Shown here piece after piece: positions 38,172 through 47,998 of a stretch of DNA of 59,227 bases. A model generated the notes under the pieces. The model worked only from the letters and a program-made list of their open reading frames with translations, did not search any database and was not told where the DNA came from. The stretch's first letter is position 1. Each line of letters begins with the position of its first letter. The DNA comes from Caulobacter sp. (GTDB lineage Bacteria > Pseudomonadota > Alphaproteobacteria > Caulobacterales > Caulobacteraceae), in NCBI GenBank assembly GCA_030683005.1, contig JAUXMY010000034.1:1-59227 (forward strand). The letters are read 5' to 3'. The position numbers and the translations under genes are program-made.

Positions 38172-38942
38172 TCAGGAGCGACCCTCGGAGTCCTCACGCT
38201 CTGCGGCGTCCTCGCGGCTGCGCAGCCAGCGGCGGGCCACCCAGGCGCCGCCGACCCAGATAACAGCGGCCAGGATGAGCAGCACCACATGCGGCGTGCT
38301 ATCCCCGCCGCCCTCCCCGATGGTCTGGAACAGCTGGAACACCGAGTTCCCGGCGAAAGCCGTGAGGGCGATCTTCGGAATGATGCCGATGCCGGTGCCG
38401 GCCAGGAAGTGGCGGAACTTCATCGGCGCCACGCCGGCGGCCATGTTGACGACGATGAACGGCGCGGCCGGCACCAGACGCACGATCAGGCTGGCCATGA
38501 AGCCGTTGCGGCCAATCAGCTTCATGAACCTCGCGACGCCCTGGCTGGCGACGTCCTTGATCAGGCGTCCGCCGAAAAGCCGGCCGAGCCAGAAGCCGAT
38601 CGAGGACGACACCATGGTGCCGATCCAGCTGTAGACCAGCCCTGTCCACGGCCCGAACGCCACCACGGCGGCGGCGATCAGCACGAACTGCGGCACGCCG
38701 ATGAAGGCCAGGATGGCGAAGGCGCTGACCGCCACCGGCAGCGCCCAGATCCCGTGCGCCGCGCCCAGCCAGCCCTCGACCGCCGCCTCGCCGTTGACGC
38801 CCAGCAACGGGGCGGCGAACAGGAACACAACCCCCACCCCGCCGAACAGCAGGAACGACACCGCCACCGTGCGCCAGGCCCGGGCGTCCATGTTGGTGAT
38901 GAATTCGACGACGCGCTTCATGGTCGCCAAGGCCTCGCGCAT
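38172..38942 (-). CDS. TVP38/TMEM64 (DedA-like) membrane protein
   Basis: About 256 residues from ATG 38942 (ATG 38921 is possible). Five or six membrane segments; the SNARE-associated/VTT domain is seen in FVLIAAAVVAFGPWTGLVYSWIG, GFWLGRLFGGRLIKDVASQG and RLVPAAPFIVVNMAAGVAPM. These proteins are implicated in lipid flipping and membrane homeostasis; the role here is unknown. It diverges from the aminotransferase gene, with a palindrome (38976-39011) between them. Confidence 0.85.
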   Translation of the reverse strand: MREALATMKRVVEFITNMDARAWRTVAVSFLLFGGVGVVFLFAAPLLGVNGEAAVEGWLGAAHGIWALPVAVSAFAILAFIGVPQFVLIAAAVVAFGPWTGLVYSWIGTMVSSSIGFWLGRLFGGRLIKDVASQGVARFMKLIGRNGFMASLIVRLVPAAPFIVVNMAAGVAPMKFRHFLAGTGIGIIPKIALTAFAGNSVFQLFQTIGEGGGDSTPHVVLLILAAVIWVGGAWVARRWLRSREDAAEREDSEGRS

Positions 38943-38944
38943 AG

Positions 38945-40336
<1,392 letters not shown>

Positions 40337-40356
40337 GCGTCAGCTTCCACCACGAC

Positions 40357-40386
40357 CGTCATGCTGGGCCTTGTGCCCAGGACCCC
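40357..40386. repeat. Single CGTCATGCTGGGCC...GGACCCC repeat unit
   Basis: This 30-base palindromic unit (GCTGGGCC-TTG-TGCCCAGG core) is nearly identical to the inner unit of the 249-base element at 13317-13347. It lies between the convergent aminotransferase and MFS genes. The rest of 40387-40524 shows no gene. Confidence 0.7.
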
Positions 40387-40524
40387 GGCTGGCGGCCGGA
40401 CGCCGATGCCCGCCTCCGATGCGCTGCTGCCCTTGGTGCGCTATTCCCGACGCGGCCGGGCTCCGGTCGCCAATGAAGGTCCGGCAACGCGATAGCTGGA
40501 CCAGTCGCTCCTGGGCGCTGCGCT

Positions 40525-41871
40525 CTAGTTTTCCGCGGGCGCCGTCGCGATGCCGCGAGGGGCTCCTGTCAGCGCGTTGGCGCTCGTCGCCGCCGGCTTG
40601 AACAGCCAGATCGCAGCAGCGGCAGCCGAGAAAATCGCTGCGACCAGGAAGAAGAAGACCTCCGGAGCCGGCCCGCCGGTTGTCACGCCGGACAGCCACG
40701 CGCCGATGGGGCGACCAAAATTGGCTAGCGCCATATAGATGGTGAACTGGGTAGCAGCGACTGCGGGTGAACATAGGCGCATTGCTATGGGTATCGTGGC
40801 GGTGGCGATGGCGATGCCGATGAGTTCCTTCGCCCAGACCGCCATGGTCATAAAGCCACCGTCGCTCCAGAGCGGCTTCCCAAATCCAACTATCAGCATC
40901 AACGCCGCCATCATCGGCAACAAGATTGCGAGCGCGCGTTGACCTCCCAGCCTGGCTACCATCCATCCACCGATCGTCAGGGCAAAGACAGCGGAGCCGA
41001 GCTTGGCGGCGGCATTGATGCTCGTATAGTCGCTCATCGTCCAACCGGTGAGTTCCCGGGTGAGCACCGGATAGAAAGCCTCCGTGCCCCCGATAGGAAT
41101 GGCTCGGATCAGCAGGAACGGCACAAAGAACAGGCTCATGGGCAACAGGATCGCCCGGAAACTCGACTTCAGAAGCGGCAGCCACGCATCGATCTGGATC
41201 TCTACGTTTCGTGGGTGAGCGGCCCCGTCTGACCACGGCGTGAGCCTTTCTCCCGGACGCTCCCGCAGCGCCAGGCCATAGGCAAGAACCAAGGCGAGCC
41301 CGATCGCGCAGGCCGCGAACCCTGCGGCTATTCCCTGGCTCTGGATCACGAAGCCGCAGATCGCACCAGCCCCAGCCATACCCAGGGCCTGCGCCCCAAA
41401 CATTACTCCACCAGCCTTCGCCTGCTCATCCTCGGTCATAATGTCGACGGCCAGGCTGTCGATCGCCACGTCTTGGAAGGTCGTCGCCAGGCTGATCCCG
41501 AAAGCCAGGCACGACAGCACAAGCACGTCTTGCCCCCCCGGTTGCAGAGCGAGACCCAGCAGGCAGCCAAGAACGATCATGGACTGAGCGCCGATGATCC
41601 ACATGCGTCGACGCCCCATCGGCAAGTAGGCGTACCGGTCGATGATGAAGCCGTTCACGAGCTTTAGCGACCATGGCAGCGACGTCATCCCGACAACGAC
41701 AGCGATCTGGGCCGGACTCGCCCCGCTCTTGGCCATGTAGGCGGGAATGGCGACGTAGAAAAAGCCCAAGGGGATGCCTTGGGCTATGTAAAACAGAAAC
41801 ACCGTGAGCATCCGAAGCCGGGGGCTTTCAACCAGCGGCAAGAAACCCTGAATTGATGGCAAGAAACTCAT
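40525..41871 (-). CDS. AmpG-like MFS transporter
   Basis: 448 residues from ATG 41871 with about 12 membrane helices. FYIAQGIPLGFFYVAIPAYM and PWSLKLVNGFIIDRYAYLPM followed by GRRRMWII match the AmpG/acetyl-CoA-transporter branch of the MFS, which includes anhydromuropeptide permeases. Assignment to muropeptide import is not certain; some members act on other solutes. The gene has a visibly lower GC content and less biased codon use than its neighbours, as does the spacer beyond it, suggesting recent acquisition. Confidence 0.75.
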   Translation of the reverse strand: MSFLPSIQGFLPLVESPRLRMLTVFLFYIAQGIPLGFFYVAIPAYMAKSGASPAQIAVVVGMTSLPWSLKLVNGFIIDRYAYLPMGRRRMWIIGAQSMIVLGCLLGLALQPGGQDVLVLSCLAFGISLATTFQDVAIDSLAVDIMTEDEQAKAGGVMFGAQALGMAGAGAICGFVIQSQGIAAGFAACAIGLALVLAYGLALRERPGERLTPWSDGAAHPRNVEIQIDAWLPLLKSSFRAILLPMSLFFVPFLLIRAIPIGGTEAFYPVLTRELTGWTMSDYTSINAAAKLGSAVFALTIGGWMVARLGGQRALAILLPMMAALMLIVGFGKPLWSDGGFMTMAVWAKELIGIAIATATIPIAMRLCSPAVAATQFTIYMALANFGRPIGAWLSGVTTGGPAPEVFFFLVAAIFSAAAAAIWLFKPAATSANALTGAPRGIATAPAEN

Positions 41872-41958
41872 TCGATGCTTCCGCCATAATTCCATGAAGA
41901 GATTTTGCGTACGTATCAGCGCCCATTGACACTGTGGTCGAATACTCAGGCCGGCCGC

Positions 41959-42282
41959 TCACCGGCCATTGCAGGAGGCTAATATGCCGACGACGCCGTT
42001 TGCAATAGCAATGTTCTTCGAGCGCGGGCATTCTTCGTGGCGGGGTTGGTTGGAAGTCCTCGGGGCGGGCGAGGCCAGGGGGGTACGAGCCACCGGCCGG
42101 CGGCCACCGCGACAATCCTCCTGCCCGGCCTTGACGCCGGAAGTCTGCATTGCCGTCACCGCCGCATCCACGTCCACGAGATCATGAACACGCCCGTCAT
42201 CGGCATCGCTCAGACCGCGTTGGATCGAAGCGTCCAACGCTGCAAGCCCGGTCGCGGCCGGGGGATTGGCCTTGTCGTTCAT
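41959..42282 (-). pseudogene. Possible antitoxin remnant (ParD/RelB-like C-terminal segment)
   Basis: A 107-codon frame with a good ribosome site (GGAGG, eight bases before ATG 42282). Its first 45 residues (LAALDASIQRGLSDADDGRVHDL) match the C-terminal style of short type II antitoxins, where a DNA-binding N-terminus and a toxin-binding tail like this are usual. After residue about 45 the translation becomes Arg/Pro-rich and unlike any antitoxin, which suggests a frameshift or truncation. No toxin gene is recognisable in 41872-42000. The rest of 41872-42396 shows no other gene. Confidence 0.4.
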
Positions 42283-42396
42283 GAGCGCCTCCAGGCTGGT
42301 GGATAGCGCTCAAGCGAGCAGCGCAAAATCCGCTTGTCTCTCCCGACGGAAGCCCGGCCACCCTCCCGCCAACGATAAAGCTCCGGGAAGCGCGCC

Positions 42397-43482
42397 ATGA
42401 CCGACCTGTTCGATCCCTTCGAGGCCAACGGCCTGACGCTGCAGAACCGTATCGCGCTGTCACCCCTGACCCGCACGCGGGCGGACATGGCGGGCAAGGT
42501 CGGCGCGCTTCAGGCGACCTACTATGCCCAGCGCGCCTCGGCCGGCCTGCTGATCACCGAGGCCACCGCCGTGGCGCCGGTCGGGCGCGGCGGCGCCTAC
42601 TGCCCGGGCCTGTGGAGCGACGACCAGATCGAAGGCTGGAAGCAGGTCACCGATGCGGTGCACGCCAAGGGCGGCCTGATCTTCAGCCAGCTGTGGCACG
42701 CCGGGCGCCTCAGCCACTCCTCGCTGGACCTCGACGGCAAGCCGCCGGTCGCGCCGACGGCGATGAAACAGCCCGGCCAGATGTTCGTGGAGTCGGGCTT
42801 CGCCGACTATGAGGAGGCCCGCACCCTCGATCTCGCCGAGATCCCCACCATCGTCGACCAGTTCCGCCAGGCCGCCGTACGGGCCAAGGCCGCCGGCTTC
42901 GACGGCGTCGAGCTGCACGCCGCCCACAGCTACCTGATCGACGCCTTCCTGCGCGACATGACCAACCAGCGGACCGACGCCTACGGCGGCTCGATCGAGA
43001 ACCGCGCCCGGCTGCTGGTCGAGACCCTGGAGGCGATCATCGACGTCTGGGGCGGCGCCCGCACCGCCATCCGCCTGGCCCCTATCGGCCACGCCTACAA
43101 CGCCTGGGACAGCGATCCAGAGCCGCTGTTCACCCATGTCGTCGAGCAGCTGAACCGCCTGGGCGTGGGCTGGCTGGACATGGTCGAGGGCGACACCGGC
43201 ATTTCCCGCGAGGCGGAGCCGTCGTTCGACACCCAGAAGCTGCGCAAGCTCTTCAAGGGCGTGATGATCGGCAACAACCTCTACGACCGCGACCTGGCCA
43301 TCGCTGCCCGTGACGCGGGCAGGGTCGACATGGTCGCCTTCGGCCGCGCCTTCATCGGCAACCCCGACCTGGTCGAGCGCTTGCGAGTCAACGCGCCACT
43401 GATCGACGCGCCCCGGCAGGCCTACTACGGCGGCGGCGCGCGCGGCTACACCGACTTCCCGACCCTGGCCGAAGCCGGCTGA
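42397..43482 (+). CDS. Old yellow enzyme family alkene reductase (NemA-like)
   Basis: A 361-residue FMN-dependent oxidoreductase. The N-terminus LFDPFEANGLTLQNRIALSPLTRTRAD, the FMN/substrate motif VELHAAHSYLIDAFLRD, and GRVDMVAFGRAFIGNPDLV at the phosphate-binding end are typical of OYE/N-ethylmaleimide reductases, which reduce activated C=C bonds with NAD(P)H. It is followed by a carboxymuconolactone decarboxylase-like gene after a short gap with a good ribosome site, so the two may act on the same electrophilic or aromatic substrates. Confidence 0.93.
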   Translation: MTDLFDPFEANGLTLQNRIALSPLTRTRADMAGKVGALQATYYAQRASAGLLITEATAVAPVGRGGAYCPGLWSDDQIEGWKQVTDAVHAKGGLIFSQLWHAGRLSHSSLDLDGKPPVAPTAMKQPGQMFVESGFADYEEARTLDLAEIPTIVDQFRQAAVRAKAAGFDGVELHAAHSYLIDAFLRDMTNQRTDAYGGSIENRARLLVETLEAIIDVWGGARTAIRLAPIGHAYNAWDSDPEPLFTHVVEQLNRLGVGWLDMVEGDTGISREAEPSFDTQKLRKLFKGVMIGNNLYDRDLAIAARDAGRVDMVAFGRAFIGNPDLVERLRVNAPLIDAPRQAYYGGGARGYTDFPTLAEAG

Positions 43483-43504
43483 GCCCGACCGCAAGGAGAC
43501 GCCC

Positions 43505-44038
43505 ATGTCCCGCATGCCGCTCGTCGAACCCGAAGCCCTGCCGCCGTACCTGAAGGCGATCCACGACGCGACGCCCGAGGACAACTGGCTGGGCCGCCAC
43601 TTCGCCCGCGCCTTCGGGCCGGCGCCGGACCTGGTGGAGGCCTACCAGGGCTTCTACTACCCCTGGCACACCGGCGGCGCGGGGCAGCTGGAGCCCCGGC
43701 TCAAGGAGCTGATCCGGCTGCGGATCGCCACCCTCAACGGCTGCGTGCTGTGCAAGACCGTGCGCATGGCGCCCGAGGTGGTCAGCGAGAGCGAGGCCGC
43801 CGCCGGGGTGGACAATGCCGACGCCGCCGCGTTCACGCCGCGCGAGCGGGCCGCCATCCACTTCGCCGAGAAGATGGCCGTGGATCATCACAACATCAGC
43901 GACGAGGACGTCGCCGCCATGCGCCGCCACTTCAGCGACGCCGAGTTCCTCGAGCTGGCGATGATGGCCGGCCAGTACATCGGCTTTGGCCGCGTGCTGG
44001 CCATGTTGCAGCTGGAAGTGGCCAGCTGCCCGATCTGA
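43505..44038 (+). CDS. Carboxymuconolactone decarboxylase/AhpD family protein
   Basis: 177 residues preceded by AAGGAG. The helical AhpD-like domain contains the redox Cys pair NGCVLCKTVRM (Cys80, Cys83), as in AhpD-type alkylhydroperoxidases. LKELIRLRIATLNGC and ERAAIHFAEKMAVDHHNISDEDV are typical family segments. Such proteins are either peroxide-reducing or decarboxylating; the Cys pair favours a redox role. It stands between an alkene reductase and a DoxX-like membrane protein. Confidence 0.88.
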   Translation: MSRMPLVEPEALPPYLKAIHDATPEDNWLGRHFARAFGPAPDLVEAYQGFYYPWHTGGAGQLEPRLKELIRLRIATLNGCVLCKTVRMAPEVVSESEAAAGVDNADAAAFTPRERAAIHFAEKMAVDHHNISDEDVAAMRRHFSDAEFLELAMMAGQYIGFGRVLAMLQLEVASCPI

Positions 44039-44168
44039 CCTCGTGGCCCGGTTTCAACGCCGGACCTGAAAACAGGTCCCCCGCTCTGTCGGCCCGCGCG
44101 GCCGCCGAACGTCCTTGGGGCGTCGGCAGCGGCGACCGGACCGCGCCTTGAACGAGGGGGACACGACG

Positions 44169-44561
44169 ATGGAACTCGAACAGCGCAAATGGATGACCTG
44201 GACCGGCCGCGTCATGAGCGGCTCGGCGATCCTGTTCCTGGCGCCCAACATGGTCATCAAGCTGATCGACCACCCGATCGTGCAGACGATCATGACCGAC
44301 CTCGGCTGGCCGCTGAAGTTCGACCGGCTCATCGGGGTGATCGAGCTGGTCTGCCTGGTGCTCTACGCCATCCCGCGGACGGCGGTGCTGGGCATGGTGC
44401 TGGCCACCGGCCTGATCGGCGGCGCCATCGCCACCAACCTGCGCGCCGAGCAGCCGCTGTTCAGCCACATCCTGTTCGGCGTCTATCTGGGCGTCTGGAT
44501 GTGGCTCGGCCTGTGGCTGCGCGACCCGAAGCTGCGGGCGATGCTGCCGTTGCGGCGGTAG
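44169..44561 (+). CDS. DoxX-like membrane protein
   Basis: 130 residues from ATG 44169 with four membrane segments (MSGSAILFLAPNMVIKLID, LIGVIELVCLVLYAIPRTAV, MVLATGLIGGAIATNLR, HILFGVYLGVWMWLGLWLR). This matches the DoxX_2/DoxX-like family of small quinone-linked or unknown-function membrane proteins. Preceded by a 130-base spacer after the AhpD-like gene; an operon is plausible but not shown. Confidence 0.78.
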   Translation: MELEQRKWMTWTGRVMSGSAILFLAPNMVIKLIDHPIVQTIMTDLGWPLKFDRLIGVIELVCLVLYAIPRTAVLGMVLATGLIGGAIATNLRAEQPLFSHILFGVYLGVWMWLGLWLRDPKLRAMLPLRR

Positions 44562-44567
44562 TGGCGA

Positions 44568-46349
44568 TCACGCCGCCCGGTCGGACTTGGACGGGGCGGT
44601 CGCCAGCGTTTCGGCGATCCGATCGGGATGGCTCATGGCCAGGAACCGTCCCCCGTCCTCCAGAACCTCGATCGGTGTATCGGGCAGGGTGGCGCGCCAG
44701 AAGGCCAGCGTCCGGGCCGGATCGTGCATAACGTCCTGTCCGCCAAGCAGCACGCGCCAGTGATCCAGGCCATGCAACGGCGCAGTCGACCAGCGCGTCA
44801 TCGCCGTCTGCTCGTCGACATAGCCAGCGATCCGGCCGGTGAGGAACATCCGGTAGCCGCGCGCATAGTCGGCCAGCATCCCGGGATCGCTCATCACGGC
44901 CGCATCCGGAGGACAGGCGCCGAAGCTTTGGGACATCACCCGTTCGACCTGGCCGCGGCCCAGACTGGCGACCCACAGACCGGCCAGCTTCTCGATCAGG
45001 TCCGGCCGGCGCAGGAAGGCGGCCTTGATCGCCGCGAAGGGCCCCCGTTCTCCCTGCTCGCTTCGTGTCGGCGGATCGGGATTGACCAGCACCACCCGAC
45101 CGATGAGGTCCGGGCGGCGACGCACCAGGGCGAGGGCGACCTGGGCCCCGCCGCGGGCGACGATATCCACTCGCGACAGCTTCAGGTGCTCGCACAGGGC
45201 GACGAAGTCCGGACAGGCTCCCGCGAAGGGATCGACCCGGTGCGCCTCCCGATCCTGGACCGGGTCAGTCAGGCCAAAACCGGGCCGGTCGATCGACAGA
45301 GGACGGAAGCCCTGCGCCTGCAGCGCGCGGACCAGCGTCATCGGCGCAGGCCTGGAGGCGGAACTGCTGTGGGTCACCAGCACCGGCGCGGCGCCCTTCG
45401 GGCCATAGTCGCTGTAGGCGATGTGCGATCCGTCGGGCCGGGTGAACAGGCCGAGCGGCTCCAGGAAGTCGTTGCCGATATTGACGTCATGGTGCGTCGC
45501 CTCGGTCAGGAGCGCCAGCGCCCGGATTTCGGTCACCGCCCGCGCCAGAGCCGCAGAGGTGCGGACGCCCAGCGCCGCGAAGGCGATGTCCAGGTCCTTT
45601 TTTGCGGTCGACTCCGAGATGCCGGAGGCCCTGGCCGCCCGGGCCCGGGTCTGTCCCTCCGCGAGGCGCAGCGCCAGGGTCGCCTGCCGTGTGGTGAGAC
45701 CCCAGACGTCGGAGAGAACGCCGGCCCCGTCGCGCCCCTCGGGCCAGATGCCGAACGACAGCCGGACCAGCCGCTCGATCAGGCTGGAAAGGCGCGGCGC
45801 GCCGACCCGGCGCATGGTGTCGGCCACCACCGTGCGGGCGGTCTCGTACGCGACCCCGGCCTCGCGCGCAGCGCCGCGCACATTGCCGGTCCGGACAAGG
45901 CCGGCGGCGATACGGGTCTGCAACGGCGTAAGGCGAAAGGCGCGGCAGGCGTCATCCAGGGCATCGCCGTCGCCGATGCCAGCCACCGCCATGGCGAGGA
46001 TCGCCGCCCCCGGTCGATCCAGCGCCGCCCGCACCTCCGCCGGAAGCGTCCAGCCGGCGGCCTGATCAACCGGCGCGTAGATCACCGCAGCGGGTCGGGC
46101 GTCGTCCTCCGGGGAGGCCGGCGCGGCGATCCGCGGTCGTCGCGTTCTCAGGACGTCCAACGCAACGTCCAGTTCAGGCGGCGCTTCGCCGAACAGTCGC
46201 TTGAAGGCGAGATTGAGGAATACCGGGCGACCCTGGCGGTCGAGCACGGCGCCCGCGAGGCGGTCGGTTCTGACGATCGCATACCCGGAGACGACCTCGC
46301 CGAACCCGGCGTCGAGTCCGTCGGCATCGCCCAGGATCGAGGCGGTCAT
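44568..46349 (-). CDS. PAS / tandem LuxR-type HTH / inactive alpha-beta-hydrolase regulator
   Basis: 593 residues from ATG 46349 (GTG 46424 possible). Order: PAS-like segment about 20-70 (LAGAVLDRQGRPVFLNLAFK), a first HTH at about 136-195 (RLTPLQTRIAAGLVRTGN...), a second at about 213-275 (GLTTRQATLALRLAEGQTRA..), then an alpha/beta-hydrolase fold from about 300. Where GxSxG is expected the sequence reads ARGGA (398-402), so the Ser is Gly400, and the His position reads GGRF (Arg568). The domain is therefore probably a ligand sensor, not an enzyme. The mature order and two HTHs are seen; the sensing role is inference. Confidence 0.8.
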   Translation of the reverse strand: MTASILGDADGLDAGFGEVVSGYAIVRTDRLAGAVLDRQGRPVFLNLAFKRLFGEAPPELDVALDVLRTRRPRIAAPASPEDDARPAAVIYAPVDQAAGWTLPAEVRAALDRPGAAILAMAVAGIGDGDALDDACRAFRLTPLQTRIAAGLVRTGNVRGAAREAGVAYETARTVVADTMRRVGAPRLSSLIERLVRLSFGIWPEGRDGAGVLSDVWGLTTRQATLALRLAEGQTRARAARASGISESTAKKDLDIAFAALGVRTSAALARAVTEIRALALLTEATHHDVNIGNDFLEPLGLFTRPDGSHIAYSDYGPKGAAPVLVTHSSSASRPAPMTLVRALQAQGFRPLSIDRPGFGLTDPVQDREAHRVDPFAGACPDFVALCEHLKLSRVDIVARGGAQVALALVRRRPDLIGRVVLVNPDPPTRSEQGERGPFAAIKAAFLRRPDLIEKLAGLWVASLGRGQVERVMSQSFGACPPDAAVMSDPGMLADYARGYRMFLTGRIAGYVDEQTAMTRWSTAPLHGLDHWRVLLGGQDVMHDPARTLAFWRATLPDTPIEVLEDGGRFLAMSHPDRIAETLATAPSKSDRAA

Positions 46350-46530
46350 CGCCTCGTGGTCCTCCAGCCAGGAGTCCAGGACGCCCCCGGCCGGTTTACC
46401 GCCGTTCAGTTCAACCAGAACCACGCCACACGCTCGCACCCTACGCCACAGTCGCCGATGGAGATGGGGCGCCGCCGCGTAAGACAAGAGGGATTTCGGA
46501 TATGGCTCCCCATACCGGGTAACGGAGCCG

Positions 46531-46616
46531 TGGTGCGGGTGGTCGGACTCGAACCGACACTCCTCTCGGAAGGGGTTTTTGAGACCCCCGCGTCTACCAT
46601 TCCACCACACCCGCAC
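46531..46616 (-). tRNA. tRNA-Leu (anticodon CAA)
   Basis: 86 bases including an encoded CCA (46531-46533). The acceptor 5' GTGCGGG pairs with CCCGCAC; the anticodon stem GGGGT/ACCCC closes loop CTCAAAA, giving CAA, which reads UUG. A long variable arm (around CCGAGAGG) and the TPsiC GGTTCGAGTCC complete a class II tRNA. It lies 180 bases upstream of the hydrolase-fused regulator gene. Confidence 0.95.
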
Positions 46617-46724
46617 GGCGCGGTTCCCCGGCGGGCCGGGGAGCGAGGGCGGCAATCTAGTCATGCGCCGGCCAAGGTCAACGCAGAGGCTGCGGGTCGA
46701 GGGGGATTGTCCTGCCGCGATGTA

Positions 46725-46743
46725 TTGACATAGGCTATGTCAA
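46725..46743. promoter_or_regulatory. Perfect inverted repeat, candidate operator for the GST gene
   Basis: TTGACATA-GGC-TATGTCAA is a perfect 8-base inverted repeat with a 3-base centre, 51 bases before the GST-like start. TTGACA also serves as a possible -35. The size suits a TetR- or MarR-type dimer. Confidence 0.5.
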
Positions 46744-46793
46744 CTTATCGTGGCGCGCTCAACCGCCCAGTCCTTCCGTACCAGGAGCCCTTG

Positions 46794-47810
46794 ATGGATG
46801 CCCTCCCGCTGATCGGCGCGCCCGGCTCGCCCTACACCCGCAAGATGATCGCGGTGTTGCGTTACCGCCGCATACCGTATCGCTACATCTACAACGGCCG
46901 CGAGCCGGCCGACTGGCCGAAATCGAAGGTGCGGCTGCTGCCGACCTTCTTCCTGAAGGACGCGGACGGCGCCCTGCAGGCCGTCACCGACTCCACCCCG
47001 CTGATCCGGCGGTTCGAGGGGACCTACGAGGGTCGCTCGATCCGGCCGCCCTCGCCGGCGCTGGCCTTCCTCGACTCGCTGCTGGAGGACTACGGCGACG
47101 AGTGGCTGACCAAGGCGATGTTCCACTATCGCTGGGCCTACCGGCAGGACATCGACCACGCTGCGGGCGTGCTGCCGTCCTGCGGGCCGGTTCCCCTGAG
47201 CGACGAGACCCTGGCGATGATGGGCAAGGCCTTCTCGGAGCGGCAGATCAGCCGGCTCCGCTATGTGGGCTCGAACGCGATCACCGGGCCGGTGATCGAG
47301 GACAGCTACATCCGCTTCGTCGACCTGCTGGAGACCCATCTCAAGCAGCACCGATTCCTGCTCGGCGATCGCCCCGGCGCCGGCGACTTCGGCGTCTTCG
47401 GCCAGCTGACCCAGTTGGCCCACATGGACCCGACGCCGTCCACCCTGACCGAGAAGCGGGCGCCGCGCGTCTATGCCTGGGTGTGGACGACGGACGACCT
47501 GGGCGGGATCGAGGTTGGGGACAACGGCTGGTTCGATCCGGCCGCCCTGCCCTCGACGCTGCTGGCCATTCTGGCCGAGACCGGCCGGGTCTATGCGCCG
47601 CTGCTGCTGGCCAACGCCGCGGCGGTGGCGGCCGGCGCGCAGAGCGTCGAGACCACGATCGACGGCAAGCCTTGGAGCCAGCAGCCGTTCGCCTATCAGG
47701 CCAAATGCCTGGGCTGGCTACGCGAGGAGTACGCGGCGCTGGGGGCGGGTGACCGGAAGCTGGTCGATGGCGCTCTGGCGGGAACCGGCTGGGCCGGGGT
47801 GTTCGGCTAG
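46794..47810 (+). CDS. Glutathione S-transferase-like protein
   Basis: 338 residues from ATG 46794, preceded by AGGAG. The thioredoxin-like N-domain (LIGAPGSPYTRKMIAVLRYR, PTFFLKD, TDSTPLIRRFEG) and a helical C-domain (LLETHLKQHRFLLGDRPGAGDFGVFGQL) identify a GST-superfamily protein, longer than classical ~210-residue GSTs owing to a C-terminal extension. It is not the zeta class (maleylacetoacetate isomerase) needed by the neighbouring homogentisate pathway. Likely detoxification or unknown. Confidence 0.8.
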   Translation: MDALPLIGAPGSPYTRKMIAVLRYRRIPYRYIYNGREPADWPKSKVRLLPTFFLKDADGALQAVTDSTPLIRRFEGTYEGRSIRPPSPALAFLDSLLEDYGDEWLTKAMFHYRWAYRQDIDHAAGVLPSCGPVPLSDETLAMMGKAFSERQISRLRYVGSNAITGPVIEDSYIRFVDLLETHLKQHRFLLGDRPGAGDFGVFGQLTQLAHMDPTPSTLTEKRAPRVYAWVWTTDDLGGIEVGDNGWFDPAALPSTLLAILAETGRVYAPLLLANAAAVAAGAQSVETTIDGKPWSQQPFAYQAKCLGWLREEYAALGAGDRKLVDGALAGTGWAGVFG

Positions 47811-47812
47811 CT

Positions 47813-47990
47813 CTCCTCTCCCATTGTGGGAGAGGGGGACCGCCCGAAGGGTGGTGGAGCGGGATGCGCGGCCGTTTGCCGATCAGGCGCGGTGTTCGCC
47901 CTCAACCCTTTCCTCGCCAAGACTCCTGGCACAAGAGCTTCCCGCTCCACCATGCTCGCGCATGGTCCCCCTCTCCCGATAGGGAGAGGA
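47813..47990. repeat. Paired intergenic palindromic repeat, second locus
   Basis: Two inverted copies (47813-47864 and 47939-47990) of the CTCTCC..GGAGAGGGGGACC..GGTGGAGCGGGA unit also found at 7563-7714. They fill the spacer between the convergent GST and MarR genes and may form a joint terminator. Confidence 0.75.
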
Positions 47991-47998
47991 ATGCTGCG

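Noticed and set aside
36050..38263. Long reading frame antisense to the alkylsulfatase
   Set aside because: Biased translation without domains, opposite a complete sulfatase gene.
46794..47810. GST as the missing maleylacetoacetate isomerase
   Set aside because: It is about 130 residues longer than zeta-class enzymes and lacks the typical SSxS-type N-terminal motif; it also lies outside the hmg operon on the opposite strand.
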